NCBI RefSeq assembly: GCF_030546935.1
Contig: NZ_JAUOPH010000003.1
Coordinates: 186,001 to 250,000 of the forward strand
DNA from: Marinobacter sp. 2_MG-2023
GTDB taxonomy: Bacteria; Pseudomonadota; Gammaproteobacteria; Pseudomonadales; Oleiphilaceae
DNA: 64,000 bases
Reading direction: 5' to 3'
In this document: piece after piece, positions 19,158-26,476 of the stretch
Position numbering within the stretch: the stretch's first letter is position 1
How the letters are laid out: the number at the start of each line of letters is the position of its first letter
The notes under the pieces: model-generated
The model's database searches: none
What the model was told of the DNA's origin: nothing
What the model saw: the letters and a program-made list of their open reading frames with translations, nothing else
Program-made: the position numbers and the translations under genes

Positions 19158-20345
19158 TTATACATTGGCGGCCAGGCGCGTGGCCTCACGGGCGATTACA
19201 AGTTCTTCGTTGGTTGGGATAACCAGAACCGGGAAGCGGGAAGCTGTATCGTCTATTCTGCCGTCGCTGTACCCACCGTGATGTTCATTCATGTCGGCAT
19301 CAATACCAAACCCCAGGAGCCCAAGGTGACTCAGGGTTTTCTCCCTCACCCGACTGCTGTTTTCTCCAATACCGCCAGTGAAAACCAGAGCATCCAGTTG
19401 ATTTAGCGAAGCCATCATGGCTCCCACGTATTTTGCCAGGCGAAAGCAGAATATCTCAATCGCCAGAGCTGATGGTTCATGGCCATGATCCGCCAGGTCG
19501 CATAACGTGCGCATGTCGTTGGTCTGCCCCGAAATCCCGAGAAGACCACTTTCGTGATTAAGTGCTCTGTGCACTTCGCTGAGTGACATACCGCGAGAGC
19601 AGAGGTAGCTAAAAATACTCGGGTCGATATCACCACTTCGGGTGCCCATGACCAGCCCTTCGAGAGGTGTTAGCCCCATGCTGGTATCGACGCTCAGGCC
19701 ATCTTTGATCGCCGTTATGCTGCACCCGTTGCCAAGATGAGCGGATATGATTGATGTGGTTGCCGGTGTTCTATCGAGCCGCTTTGCTGCTTCATTCGCC
19801 ATGAAAAAGTGGCTGATGCCATGAAATCCATAGCGTCGAACGCTCCAGTCCCGGTAGTAGGATTCTGGCAGCGCGTAGAGATACGCGCGTGGCGCAAGAG
19901 TCTGATGGTAAGCGGTATCAAATACTGCAATCTGAGGTGTATCGGGAAATTGCTCAAGAGTTGCTTCAATTCCGGCAAGGGCGACCGGGTTGTGGAGAGG
20001 GGCCAGGCTGGCACAGTCTTTGATCGCACTTATCACATCGTTATTGATCAAAACCGCTTCGCGAAACGTCTCACCGCCATGGACAACGCGGTGGCCAACA
20101 GATGTTGGGGTATCGGGCATCATTTGCCGTTCACGCAGCGTCGAAACCAGTACCTGTAGAGCTTGTTTGTGGTCGGCGCCCTTCGGGAGAGCAACTATGC
20201 GCTCGTCACTATCAATTCGAGCAGATGCGTCGTTGCTGTTCAGGCGCTCTGCAGACGCCGATGCTATTTTTTTTTCATTTTCGTCGAACAGAGCGAGTTT
20301 TAGGGACGAACTGCCGCAGTTAACAACAAGAATGGATTTTGTCAT
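19158..20345 (-). CDS. ackA: Acetate kinase
   Basis: A 395-residue ASKHA-fold kinase that makes ATP and acetate from acetyl phosphate, or the reverse. Motifs present are VVNCGSSSLKLALFD at the N-terminus, GHRVVHGGETF, the substrate region FDTAYHQTL, YGFHGISH, SAHLGNGCSITAIKDG and VFTGGIGENSSRVRE. Length is typical. It forms a pathway pair with pta. The start is only 21 bases after the stop of the upstream GGDEF/EAL gene, suggesting one transcript that also carries a c-di-GMP enzyme. Confidence 0.97.
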   Translation of the reverse strand: MTKSILVVNCGSSSLKLALFDENEKKIASASAERLNSNDASARIDSDERIVALPKGADHKQALQVLVSTLRERQMMPDTPTSVGHRVVHGGETFREAVLINNDVISAIKDCASLAPLHNPVALAGIEATLEQFPDTPQIAVFDTAYHQTLAPRAYLYALPESYYRDWSVRRYGFHGISHFFMANEAAKRLDRTPATTSIISAHLGNGCSITAIKDGLSVDTSMGLTPLEGLVMGTRSGDIDPSIFSYLCSRGMSLSEVHRALNHESGLLGISGQTNDMRTLCDLADHGHEPSALAIEIFCFRLAKYVGAMMASLNQLDALVFTGGIGENSSRVREKTLSHLGLLGFGIDADMNEHHGGYSDGRIDDTASRFPVLVIPTNEELVIAREATRLAANV

Positions 20346-20366
20346 GTTCTCACAGCTTCCCGGATT

Positions 20367-22784
20367 TCAGGTTGATGTACGGTGATTGAGATTCAGCCAC
20401 TCGTTAAATTCTTCAGCGGGTAGGGGGCGGCTATAAAAATAGCCTTGAGCGAAGTCGCAGCCTTCCTGGCGGAGGAAAAGGGTTTGAGCCTCATCCTCAA
20501 CGCCTTCGGCAACTACGCTAAGCCCAAGGCTGTGAGCCATGTTGATAATAGCGCGCACAAGGGTCGCGTCCTCAGGCTCTTTCATCACATCCTGGACAAA
20601 CGATTTGTCGATCTTGAGCGTATCAAACGGGTAGCTTTTCAGGTAGCTGAGAGCTGAGTAGCCAGTGCCAAAATCATCTACTGACAGGCGTATCCCTGCG
20701 CGATCCAGATTGCTGAGGATTTCAGCCGTTTCTATCGAGTTATCAAGAAGCAGGCGCTCGGTGATTTCAAGCTCCAGCATTTCAGGAGCCAGTTCAGCGT
20801 TGGAGAGAGCGCCCATAACCGCTTTGGTAAATCCGGAGTCGCGAAACTGACGTGGAGATACATTAACTGATATACCGATGTCCTGGCCGGTGACCGACTT
20901 CCAGCCAGCTGCTGCAAGGCAAGCCTGTTCAAGCACCCATTCTCCAATGGGAATAATCAGACCGGTTTCTTCGGCAAGCGGGATAAATCGATCTGGCATG
21001 ATCATACCCAACGCCGGATTATTCCATCGTATCAGTGCTTCAGCCGCTTTCAGGCTGCCGGTTGTTGTATCTATGATTGGCTGGAAGTAAAGCTCCATTT
21101 CCTGCAATTCGAGCGCGCGTCGCAAGCGCGATTCCATTTGCAGGCGCTCGTGAGAAACTTCGGACATTTCCTGGGTAAAGTGCGCATAGGAACTCTTCCC
21201 CTGGTGCTTTGCCTGGTACATGGCTGCGTCGGCATGCTGGAGAAGGGTGCCACTGTTGTCGGAATCCGTAGGATAAATGGCAATACCTATGCTGGTTGTA
21301 ACAAACACTTCCTGGCCATTGAGAAAATAGGCCGGAGCAAACGTGCTCAATATACGTTCGGCAACTTGTGACGATGATTCGGGGCCTGCGAGTCCTGGCA
21401 GAATGACGAGAAATTCGTCTCCCCCGAGTCGCGCCACTGTGCTGGTTCCACGCAGGCAGCTGGAAATTCGTCGGGCTGCTTCTATGAGCAGGTTGTCACC
21501 GGCGTCGTGGCCCAGCGTGTCGTTGATGTGCTTGAAGTTATCCAGGTCCAGAAACATCACACCGACCATGGAGTTCTCGCGCCGTGCCTGAGCCAAAGCG
21601 AGTTTGAGCCTGTCCAGAGCAAGCATGCGGTTGGGCAGGCCAGTCAGGATGTCGTAGTTGGCCTGGCGTAACAATTGTTGTTCATAGCGTTTCCGGATAC
21701 TGATGTCCTCACCGAGAATGAGGTAGCCAGTGGCATCCCCGGCACCATTCTTTATGGGCGTGACGATCAGTTGTTCCCAGAACCGTTCTCCATTGCGGCG
21801 CACGCTGTTAACTTCACCCTGCCAGACACCAACCCGCTGAACCTGCAACCGGATGGATTGCCATAGGTGGCGGTTGTCACGGTTATTCACGTTATCGTCG
21901 CTTAAAGCACCCGGGTGCCGGCCAACAATGGATTTCGCGTTATAGCCCGTAAGCTGGGTAAATTTATGGTTGGCAAACTCAACCCGCCACTGGCGATCGC
22001 AGATAACAACGGAAGAGGGACTTTGCTCGATTGCTTTAGAGAACTTGTGGATCTCGGCTGCGTCTCGCTTCTGGCGCACCAGGTCGTCGTTCAGTCTTTC
22101 GCGCATCTGGTTGAACGCTTCGGTTACGCGGCCGATTTCATCATTACGGTGTGAGGGTGTATCCGGGCGGTCCAGCGTAAGGGGCGTGCTGAGGTTCGCC
22201 AGAGAAAAATCTTTTGCGTAATTCGCCATGGTTGTGAGATGGCGGGTAATAAAATGCTGAATGACCAAGATGATCAATATGGATACGAAAAATGTCTTGA
22301 GGAATTGGGTGGCCATTATGATGCCAACCTTCACCTTCATATCCTCATAGACGCGGTCCAGATTCGCAGTGACGGTCAGTTCACCGAGCTTCAGCGCTCC
22401 TTCCCCCTGATGAATCAGGTCGAATCTGTGAGATTGAGTATCGGCTCCGCGAGGTATCTCTCCCATAACCAGCTCGGAGTCAGGCTCAATGCGCAGACGA
22501 AGGTGGACAATGTCTGGCAGGCTGAGGATACCCTCCATTTGCGTCTGAAGCAGTTTCTGATCAAGAGCCCAGAGGCTTCTGGCGAGACTGGACGCATAAC
22601 CTGACTCAACAACCAGCATTCGGCTGTCAATTTGGGCAAGGTCTTTTCGGTAGTCGGAGTATATCTGAATGGCTGAGGCGATCAGAGTGAAAGCCGAACT
22701 GAATAGAAGTATCCAGGCAAGCAACCTGAATGACAGGGGAGAGCCTTTACGAAATCGTTGAATGCGCGTCGGTAGTCTTGGCAT
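20367..22784 (-). CDS. Membrane GGDEF/EAL protein with HAMP and PAS domains
   Basis: An 805-residue c-di-GMP signalling protein. Order of parts: membrane helix at about 19-41, a periplasmic sensor of about 115 residues, a second helix at about 156-178, a HAMP-like linker to about 235, a PAS domain (about 250-365), a GGDEF domain with intact GGDEF at 454-458, and an EAL domain with EAL at 582-584. The later EAL motifs VNVSPRQF, EITERLLLD, DDFGTGYSALSYL and VVAEGVED are intact. Both cyclase and phosphodiesterase activity are therefore possible. The product-inhibition I-site (RxxD before GGDEF) is not conserved here: the position reads RGTS. The periplasmic ligand is unknown. It is the first gene of an apparent operon with ackA and pta. 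Confidence 0.93.
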   Translation of the reverse strand: MPRLPTRIQRFRKGSPLSFRLLAWILLFSSAFTLIASAIQIYSDYRKDLAQIDSRMLVVESGYASSLARSLWALDQKLLQTQMEGILSLPDIVHLRLRIEPDSELVMGEIPRGADTQSHRFDLIHQGEGALKLGELTVTANLDRVYEDMKVKVGIIMATQFLKTFFVSILIILVIQHFITRHLTTMANYAKDFSLANLSTPLTLDRPDTPSHRNDEIGRVTEAFNQMRERLNDDLVRQKRDAAEIHKFSKAIEQSPSSVVICDRQWRVEFANHKFTQLTGYNAKSIVGRHPGALSDDNVNNRDNRHLWQSIRLQVQRVGVWQGEVNSVRRNGERFWEQLIVTPIKNGAGDATGYLILGEDISIRKRYEQQLLRQANYDILTGLPNRMLALDRLKLALAQARRENSMVGVMFLDLDNFKHINDTLGHDAGDNLLIEAARRISSCLRGTSTVARLGGDEFLVILPGLAGPESSSQVAERILSTFAPAYFLNGQEVFVTTSIGIAIYPTDSDNSGTLLQHADAAMYQAKHQGKSSYAHFTQEMSEVSHERLQMESRLRRALELQEMELYFQPIIDTTTGSLKAAEALIRWNNPALGMIMPDRFIPLAEETGLIIPIGEWVLEQACLAAAGWKSVTGQDIGISVNVSPRQFRDSGFTKAVMGALSNAELAPEMLELEITERLLLDNSIETAEILSNLDRAGIRLSVDDFGTGYSALSYLKSYPFDTLKIDKSFVQDVMKEPEDATLVRAIINMAHSLGLSVVAEGVEDEAQTLFLRQEGCDFAQGYFYSRPLPAEEFNEWLNLNHRTST

Positions 22785-22951
22785 CTCGTAACTTCAGCCA
22801 CCCTGGCCAGTTGATAAATGCTGAAAGTCTATCACTTGATGACTATAACAGCCCCGCTCCGCAAATTCTTTGCATATATGTGAAAAGGTGAGAGGAACAT
22901 GCCCTGGTCGATATTTTCTGGGCTTTCTGGTTTTAAGAGGGGGGTTATCCA

Positions 22952-22965
22952 TTGACGCAGATCAA
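22952..22965 (+). promoter_or_regulatory. FNR/Anr box upstream of the ccoM-like gene
   Basis: TTGAC-GCAG-ATCAA differs at one base from the consensus TTGAT-N4-ATCAA. Centred at 22958/22959, a class II arrangement would place the transcript start near 23000, about 30 bases before the ATG at 23031, with TAACCT (22987-22992) as a possible -10. A second palindrome, ATCAAGTTTGAT, lies at 23000-23011. Confidence 0.75.
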
Positions 22966-23030
22966 CATTGATATTTTGTAAAGACGTAACCTGAGCTTAA
23001 TCAAGTTTGATATGGGCCAGGAGAAAAATT

Positions 23031-23186
23031 ATGTATATGGACGCTGTGGTTTTCGCTGGAATCGCAACTGTGTTGCTGATGGTCGCATTCTTCGTTGGTG
23101 TAGGCGTATTTGTGATGCGCGACCAGAAGTCGCATGGCGTAGAGCAGCAAGCTAAAGATTTGAAGGCCGGTGGGAAGCCGGTCTGA
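23031..23186 (+). CDS. ccoM: Small membrane protein, probable cbb3 oxidase subunit CcoM
   Basis: A 51-residue protein too short for routine gene calling. A good ribosome site, CAGGAG, lies about 7 bases before the ATG. It begins MYMDAVVFAGIATVLLMVAF and consists of one membrane helix (about residues 5-28) followed by a short polar tail, RDQKSHGVEQQAKDLKAGGKPV. The pattern DxVVxAGxxTVxLMVAFFxGxGxF matches my recollection of Pseudomonas stutzeri CcoM, a single-helix subunit that stabilises the cbb3 cytochrome c oxidase. The upstream FNR/Anr box fits a gene for a microaerobic terminal oxidase. The tail is longer than in P. stutzeri. The main oxidase operon is not in the window, as is usual for ccoM. 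Confidence 0.75.
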   Translation: MYMDAVVFAGIATVLLMVAFFVGVGVFVMRDQKSHGVEQQAKDLKAGGKPV

Positions 23187-23221
23187 AAACTGCTGATTTG
23201 ATCTGGTTTTGCTAAAGCTTG

Positions 23222-23258
23222 TTTCTGCTTTCAGAGCTATAAGTCTGTAAAGCAGAAA
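23222..23258. terminator. Long hairpin between ccoM and tRNA-Glu
   Basis: TTTCTGCTTTCAGA pairs with TCTG-T-AAAGCAGAAA (one bulged T) over an 8-base loop, about 14 pairs. It directly abuts the tRNA 3' end and lies between convergent units. U-runs are short, so it may end ccoM transcripts or act in tRNA 3' processing. Confidence 0.55.
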
Positions 23259-23334
23259 TGGCGTCCCCTAGGGGGTTCGAACCCCTGTTGCCGCCGTGAA
23301 AGGGCGGAGTCCTAGGCCACTAGACGAAGGGGAC
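23259..23334 (-). tRNA. tRNA-Glu (anticodon TTC)
   Basis: Reading the reverse strand, the acceptor stem GTCCCCT pairs with AGGGGAC, followed by discriminator G and an encoded CCA. The anticodon arm is CCGCC-CTTTCAC-GGCGG, giving anticodon TTC (Glu). The T-arm is AGGGG-TTCGAAC-CCCCT. Total 76 bases, near-identical in layout to E. coli tRNA-Glu. Confidence 0.98.
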
Positions 23335-23372
23335 GCAACGCTTCAAAACCGTGCCTCGTCGAGGTGGCGCGT

Positions 23373-23401
23373 ATATTAAGAAAGCCTTCCTCACCTGTCA
23401 A
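23373..23401 (-). promoter_or_regulatory. Strong sigma70 promoter of tRNA-Glu
   Basis: On the reverse strand TTGACA (23396-23401), a 17-base spacer, and TAATAT (23373-23378) precede the tRNA. The segment after the -10 is GC-rich (ACGCGCC), the kind of discriminator seen in stringently controlled stable-RNA promoters. Confidence 0.85.
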
Positions 23402-23425
23402 CGCTTTTGTTGAAAAAAGAACGTT

Positions 23426-24328
23426 TTAATTTACAACGTCTTCAAGAGCTTTCTCGAGCCTGGGGTACTGAAACACGAACCCGCCATTGGTCAGCCTTTC
23501 AGGAACTGCCTGCTGGCCTGTCAGTAGCAGGCGCGACATTTCCCCTAGCGCCAGGTTTAGAACCGGTGCGGGTGCCGGGAATATTGCAGGGCGTTTGAGG
23601 GTAGTTGCCAGACAGCGTGTAAACTCCCGGTTTGTAACGGGGTTTGGGCTTACCACGTTGTATGCTCCCGAGGCCTCGGGTGTTTCCAGCATCCAGATAA
23701 GCGCTGCCACGACATCACTGCGGTGAATCCAGGGCATGTACTGCTGACCGTCACCGAGGCGCCCACCCAGCCCAAGCTTGAATGGCAGAATCATGCGCTG
23801 CAAAAAGCCCCCACCGGCGCCAGCCACCACGCCAGTTCTCGATAGACATACGCGCACTTGCAATGTTTCCAGCGCTAACGCAGCGTCTTCCCAGTCTTTG
23901 CATAAGCGGTGGGTAAACTCGTCATGAGGAGCGGTTTCTTCTGTTACCCGGGTTGAACCCTGGTCGCCATAAAAACCAACCGCTGAACCTGAGATCATTA
24001 CCTCTGGCGGTTTTTCCCAGCTAGTGATGACTTCTGTAAGAGTCGCTGTGAGACTTATGCGGCTATCACGTAGCGCCTTTTTTCGTTGGTCAGACCAACG
24101 CTTGTCTGCGATGCCTTCTCCTGCGAGATTGATCACGGCATCGTAACCCGGGTGGGATCTCAGGCTCTCAAGGTCGGCGATAACTTCTACCTGGCCGCAC
24201 ACTGCGCGTACGTTATCTGCCGCTTGCCGACTTAAAACCGTCAGTCTGTAACCTCGCTTCAGCAACTCGTGGCACAGCACATGACCAATGAACCCTGTGC
24301 CACCTGTAATCAGTACGCGCTTTTCCAT
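23426..24328 (-). CDS. yfcH: YfcH-like epimerase family protein (TIGR01777)
   Basis: A 300-residue extended short-chain dehydrogenase-like protein. The NAD(P)-binding motif ITGGTGFIGHVLCHELLKRG is at the N-terminus, followed by YDAVINLAGEGIADKRWSDQRK, a hallmark of the TIGR01777 group, and SGSAVGFYGDQG. The C-terminal DUF1731 segment (RPAIFPAPAPVLNLALGEM) is also present. The biochemical function of the group is unresolved; epimerase is a family label. AAGGAA precedes the ATG. The gene is 11 bases after the CbiX-like gene and probably co-transcribed. Confidence 0.92.
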   Translation of the reverse strand: MEKRVLITGGTGFIGHVLCHELLKRGYRLTVLSRQAADNVRAVCGQVEVIADLESLRSHPGYDAVINLAGEGIADKRWSDQRKKALRDSRISLTATLTEVITSWEKPPEVMISGSAVGFYGDQGSTRVTEETAPHDEFTHRLCKDWEDAALALETLQVRVCLSRTGVVAGAGGGFLQRMILPFKLGLGGRLGDGQQYMPWIHRSDVVAALIWMLETPEASGAYNVVSPNPVTNREFTRCLATTLKRPAIFPAPAPVLNLALGEMSRLLLTGQQAVPERLTNGGFVFQYPRLEKALEDVVN

Positions 24329-24339
24329 GGTTGTATTCC

Positions 24340-24717
24340 TTATTGGCCGCTGTTCTGGTCCAGTTGAAGGGTAACCACATCCTTTATGGCCTGGCCGAGA
24401 AGAGGGTTATCGCCAATCGGAGGCGAAAGATGGATGCTTGCCCCTGTAGCTTGCTCCAAGGCCTCTATCATGGCCGGTACATCCTTGCGCAGGTGCCGGC
24501 CCGCTGCCAGGAAAAGCGGTACGACAGTGAATTCAAGGGCCCCTTCGGCTACCCCGTCTTGAACGACCTGATCCAGAGATGGCTCGGCCAGTTCCATGTA
24601 AGCGATTCTGGAATTGCTGACCGCTTTGAGGGTAGGGTCTGCGAGGGCCTCGAAGGTGTCACACCAGCGTTTGTCGCTGCTGCCGTGGGCTAACAGAATA
24701 ATGCGGCGGCTGTTCAT
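24340..24717 (-). CDS. Short CbiX/SirB-type chelatase family protein
   Basis: A 125-residue single-domain protein of the small CbiX class, about half the length of SirB. It starts MNSRRIILLAHGSSDKRW, and the two conserved metal-site histidines are His11 (LLAHGSSD) and the His of GRHLRKDVPAMIE near 74. Family members insert Co2+ or Fe2+ (Ni2+ in archaea) into sirohydrochlorin for cobalamin, sirohaem or F430 synthesis. A strong ribosome site, CAGGAGC, precedes the ATG. No other tetrapyrrole genes are nearby, so the metal and pathway cannot be told from context. Confidence 0.85.
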   Translation of the reverse strand: MNSRRIILLAHGSSDKRWCDTFEALADPTLKAVSNSRIAYMELAEPSLDQVVQDGVAEGALEFTVVPLFLAAGRHLRKDVPAMIEALEQATGASIHLSPPIGDNPLLGQAIKDVVTLQLDQNSGQ

Positions 24718-24818
24718 AAAGCTCCTGGATACTGGAATCGAAGGTGTCTGTCGTAATTTCTTTTACTGGCGGTTATTCTCAGCGAATCCCGCCAATCAAG
24801 ATAACAGGGTATATTCTA

Positions 24819-25421
24819 ATGTTCGATTGGAAAGGCATTCTGGATTTCTGGTTCGGAGATTTTGATGAGCATGGTCTGCCCGATAGCTTCCATCGCAACC
24901 GTTGGTTTCGATCAAGTAAGAGGTTTGATCAGGAGGTCAGGCGCCGTTTTCTTTCCATGGTTCTGTTTGCATCTGAGCAGGGTCTTGATCACTGGCGCAC
25001 GGAAGCTGGCGGGAGGCTTGCGGAAATCATACTGCTTGATCAGTTCTCCAGAAATATTTTCCGCGGCGGGGCGCTGGCCTTTGAGCAAGACAAGCTGGCG
25101 AACAAGCTTTGCAAGGAGGCCATGCGTAAGGGTCATGATATGGCGCTTCCTTCTATTCAAAGGGCGTTTATCTATATGCCCCTGGAGCACTCCGAGCGTC
25201 TTGAAGACCAGGCCCTTTCGGTCGAATGTTATGAGCAGCTGGTCGCGTCCTCTTCTGGTGTCCTCCGGGATTTCCTGAAAAGCTTTTTGCGCTCAGCTCA
25301 GGATCATCACGAAATCATTGAACGTTTTGGTCGGTTTCCACACAGGAATCAGGCTCTCAATCGCCCGTCTACGGAAGCTGAGCAGGAATATCTCGCCAGT
25401 GGCAGACGGTTTGGACAATAA
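24819..25421 (+). CDS. DUF924 family protein
   Basis: A 200-residue soluble helical protein. It carries the DUF924 pattern: ILDFWFGD near the N-terminus, RWFRSSKRFDQEVRRRF, a central LAEIILLDQFSRNIFRG, and IYMPLEHSERLEDQ. The frame is open upstream to 24744, but the ATG at 24819 (MFDWKGILDFWFG) gives the family N-terminus. The function of the family is unknown; the fold resembles TPR-like helical repeats. The tRNA-Gly promoter begins just after its stop. Confidence 0.9.
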   Translation: MFDWKGILDFWFGDFDEHGLPDSFHRNRWFRSSKRFDQEVRRRFLSMVLFASEQGLDHWRTEAGGRLAEIILLDQFSRNIFRGGALAFEQDKLANKLCKEAMRKGHDMALPSIQRAFIYMPLEHSERLEDQALSVECYEQLVASSSGVLRDFLKSFLRSAQDHHEIIERFGRFPHRNQALNRPSTEAEQEYLASGRRFGQ

Positions 25422-25437
25422 AAAGTTTGAAAGTAGG

Positions 25438-25465
25438 TTGACGAAAGGGGTGGGATGCGTAAAAT
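25438..25465 (+). promoter_or_regulatory. Sigma70 promoter of tRNA-Gly
   Basis: TTGACG (25438-25443), a 16-base spacer, and TAAAAT (25460-25465) end 36 bases before the tRNA 5' end. The bases after the -10 begin ACGCAGCC. Confidence 0.8.
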
Positions 25466-25501
25466 ACGCAGCCGTTGAGAGGCAATGCCTCCAGCAGATA
25501 A

Positions 25502-25577
25502 GCGGGAATAGCTCAGTTGGTAGAGCGCAACCTTGCCAAGGTTGAGGTCGCGAGTTCGAATCTCGTTTCCCGCTCCA
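25502..25577 (+). tRNA. tRNA-Gly (anticodon GCC)
   Basis: Acceptor stem GCGGGAA pairs with TTCCCGC, followed by discriminator T and an encoded CCA. The D-arm is GCTCAGTTGGTAGAGC, the anticodon arm AACCT-TGCCA-AGGTT gives anticodon GCC, and the T-arm is CGAGTTCGAATCTCG. Length is 76 bases. Confidence 0.98.
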
Positions 25578-25584
25578 GATTCCG

Positions 25585-25618
25585 AAAACCCGGCCTCGAA
25601 AGAGACCGGGTTTTTTGT
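25585..25618 (+). terminator. Terminator after tRNA-Gly
   Basis: AAAACCCGG pairs with CCGGGTTTT around CCTCGAAAGAGA (CTC/GAG can extend the stem over a GAAA tetraloop), followed by TTTTTTG. This ends the tRNA transcript and isolates it from the MOSC gene. Confidence 0.9.
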
Positions 25619-25673
25619 TTTTGGTTATACTGGCCGTCTCGTCAACATTTGCTCTGTTACGGAGATGCGTCTT

Positions 25674-26468
25674 GTGAAAGTCCACTCGCTCCATATCTAC
25701 CCGGTCAAGTCACTTACCGGTATCCAGGTGTCGTCACTTGAAATGGATGATTTTGGTCCAAAAGGTGATCGTCGCTGGATGGTCGTTGATACAGATCGCA
25801 ATTTTGTCACCCAAAGGGCCACCCCTGAGCTCGCGAAGATTACTACTTCTGTTTCTGACGCTGGCGTGAATATCCACATTCCGGGTGAGGGTGATTTCGC
25901 ATTAAAGGCGACGGGTGAGGAGTTGCGAGTGTTGGTCTGGCGTGATTGGGTCAAGGCTCAAGAAGGCGAGTCCGATGCAAGTGAGGCGCTGAGCCGGTTT
26001 TGTGGCAAGGACTTACGTTTTGTTTATATGCCAGACTCGTCGTTTCGGCGTGTTGATGCGGGCCGGGTAACTGAATACCGTCGTGTAGGCTTCGCCGATG
26101 GGTTCCCTTTTCTGATTACCAGCCTGGCGTCATTGAAGGAATTGAATGGTCGCCTTGAGGTCCCGGTGGATATGCGCAGGTTCCGGCCCAACATTGTTGT
26201 TGAGGGGGCGGCTGCGTGGCAGGAGGATCGCTGGTGTGAACTTTTGATAGGAGAGCAACGGTTTTCCATTGTTAAGCCCTGTTCACGCTGTGTTCTGACA
26301 ACGGTTGATCCGGACACCGGAGTTAAAGACCCAGGTTTGCAACCTTTGAGAATGCTTTCCAGTTATCGAAAAACGGTCGACGGCGTGATTTTCGGTCAGA
26401 ATGCAATTAACGAATTACCGGGAGTTATCCATGTGGGTGATTCCATCACTGCTATTGAAACGGAGTAG
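25674..26468 (+). CDS. MOSC domain protein (YcbX-like)
   Basis: A 264-residue protein with a beta-barrel N-terminal MOSC_N domain (about 1-110, starting VKVHSLHIYPVKSLTGIQV) and a C-terminal MOSC domain. The conserved cysteine expected to ligate the molybdenum cofactor lies in IVKPCSRCVLTTVDPDTG. Relatives such as YcbX reduce N-hydroxylated compounds with Moco. The GTG at 25674 is chosen because GGAG (25661-25664) is 9 bases upstream; an ATG at 25665 abuts that GGAG and is too close. uup begins 8 bases after the stop. Confidence 0.88.
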   Translation: MKVHSLHIYPVKSLTGIQVSSLEMDDFGPKGDRRWMVVDTDRNFVTQRATPELAKITTSVSDAGVNIHIPGEGDFALKATGEELRVLVWRDWVKAQEGESDASEALSRFCGKDLRFVYMPDSSFRRVDAGRVTEYRRVGFADGFPFLITSLASLKELNGRLEVPVDMRRFRPNIVVEGAAAWQEDRWCELLIGEQRFSIVKPCSRCVLTTVDPDTGVKDPGLQPLRMLSSYRKTVDGVIFGQNAINELPGVIHVGDSITAIETE

Positions 26469-26476
26469 AACGCAAC

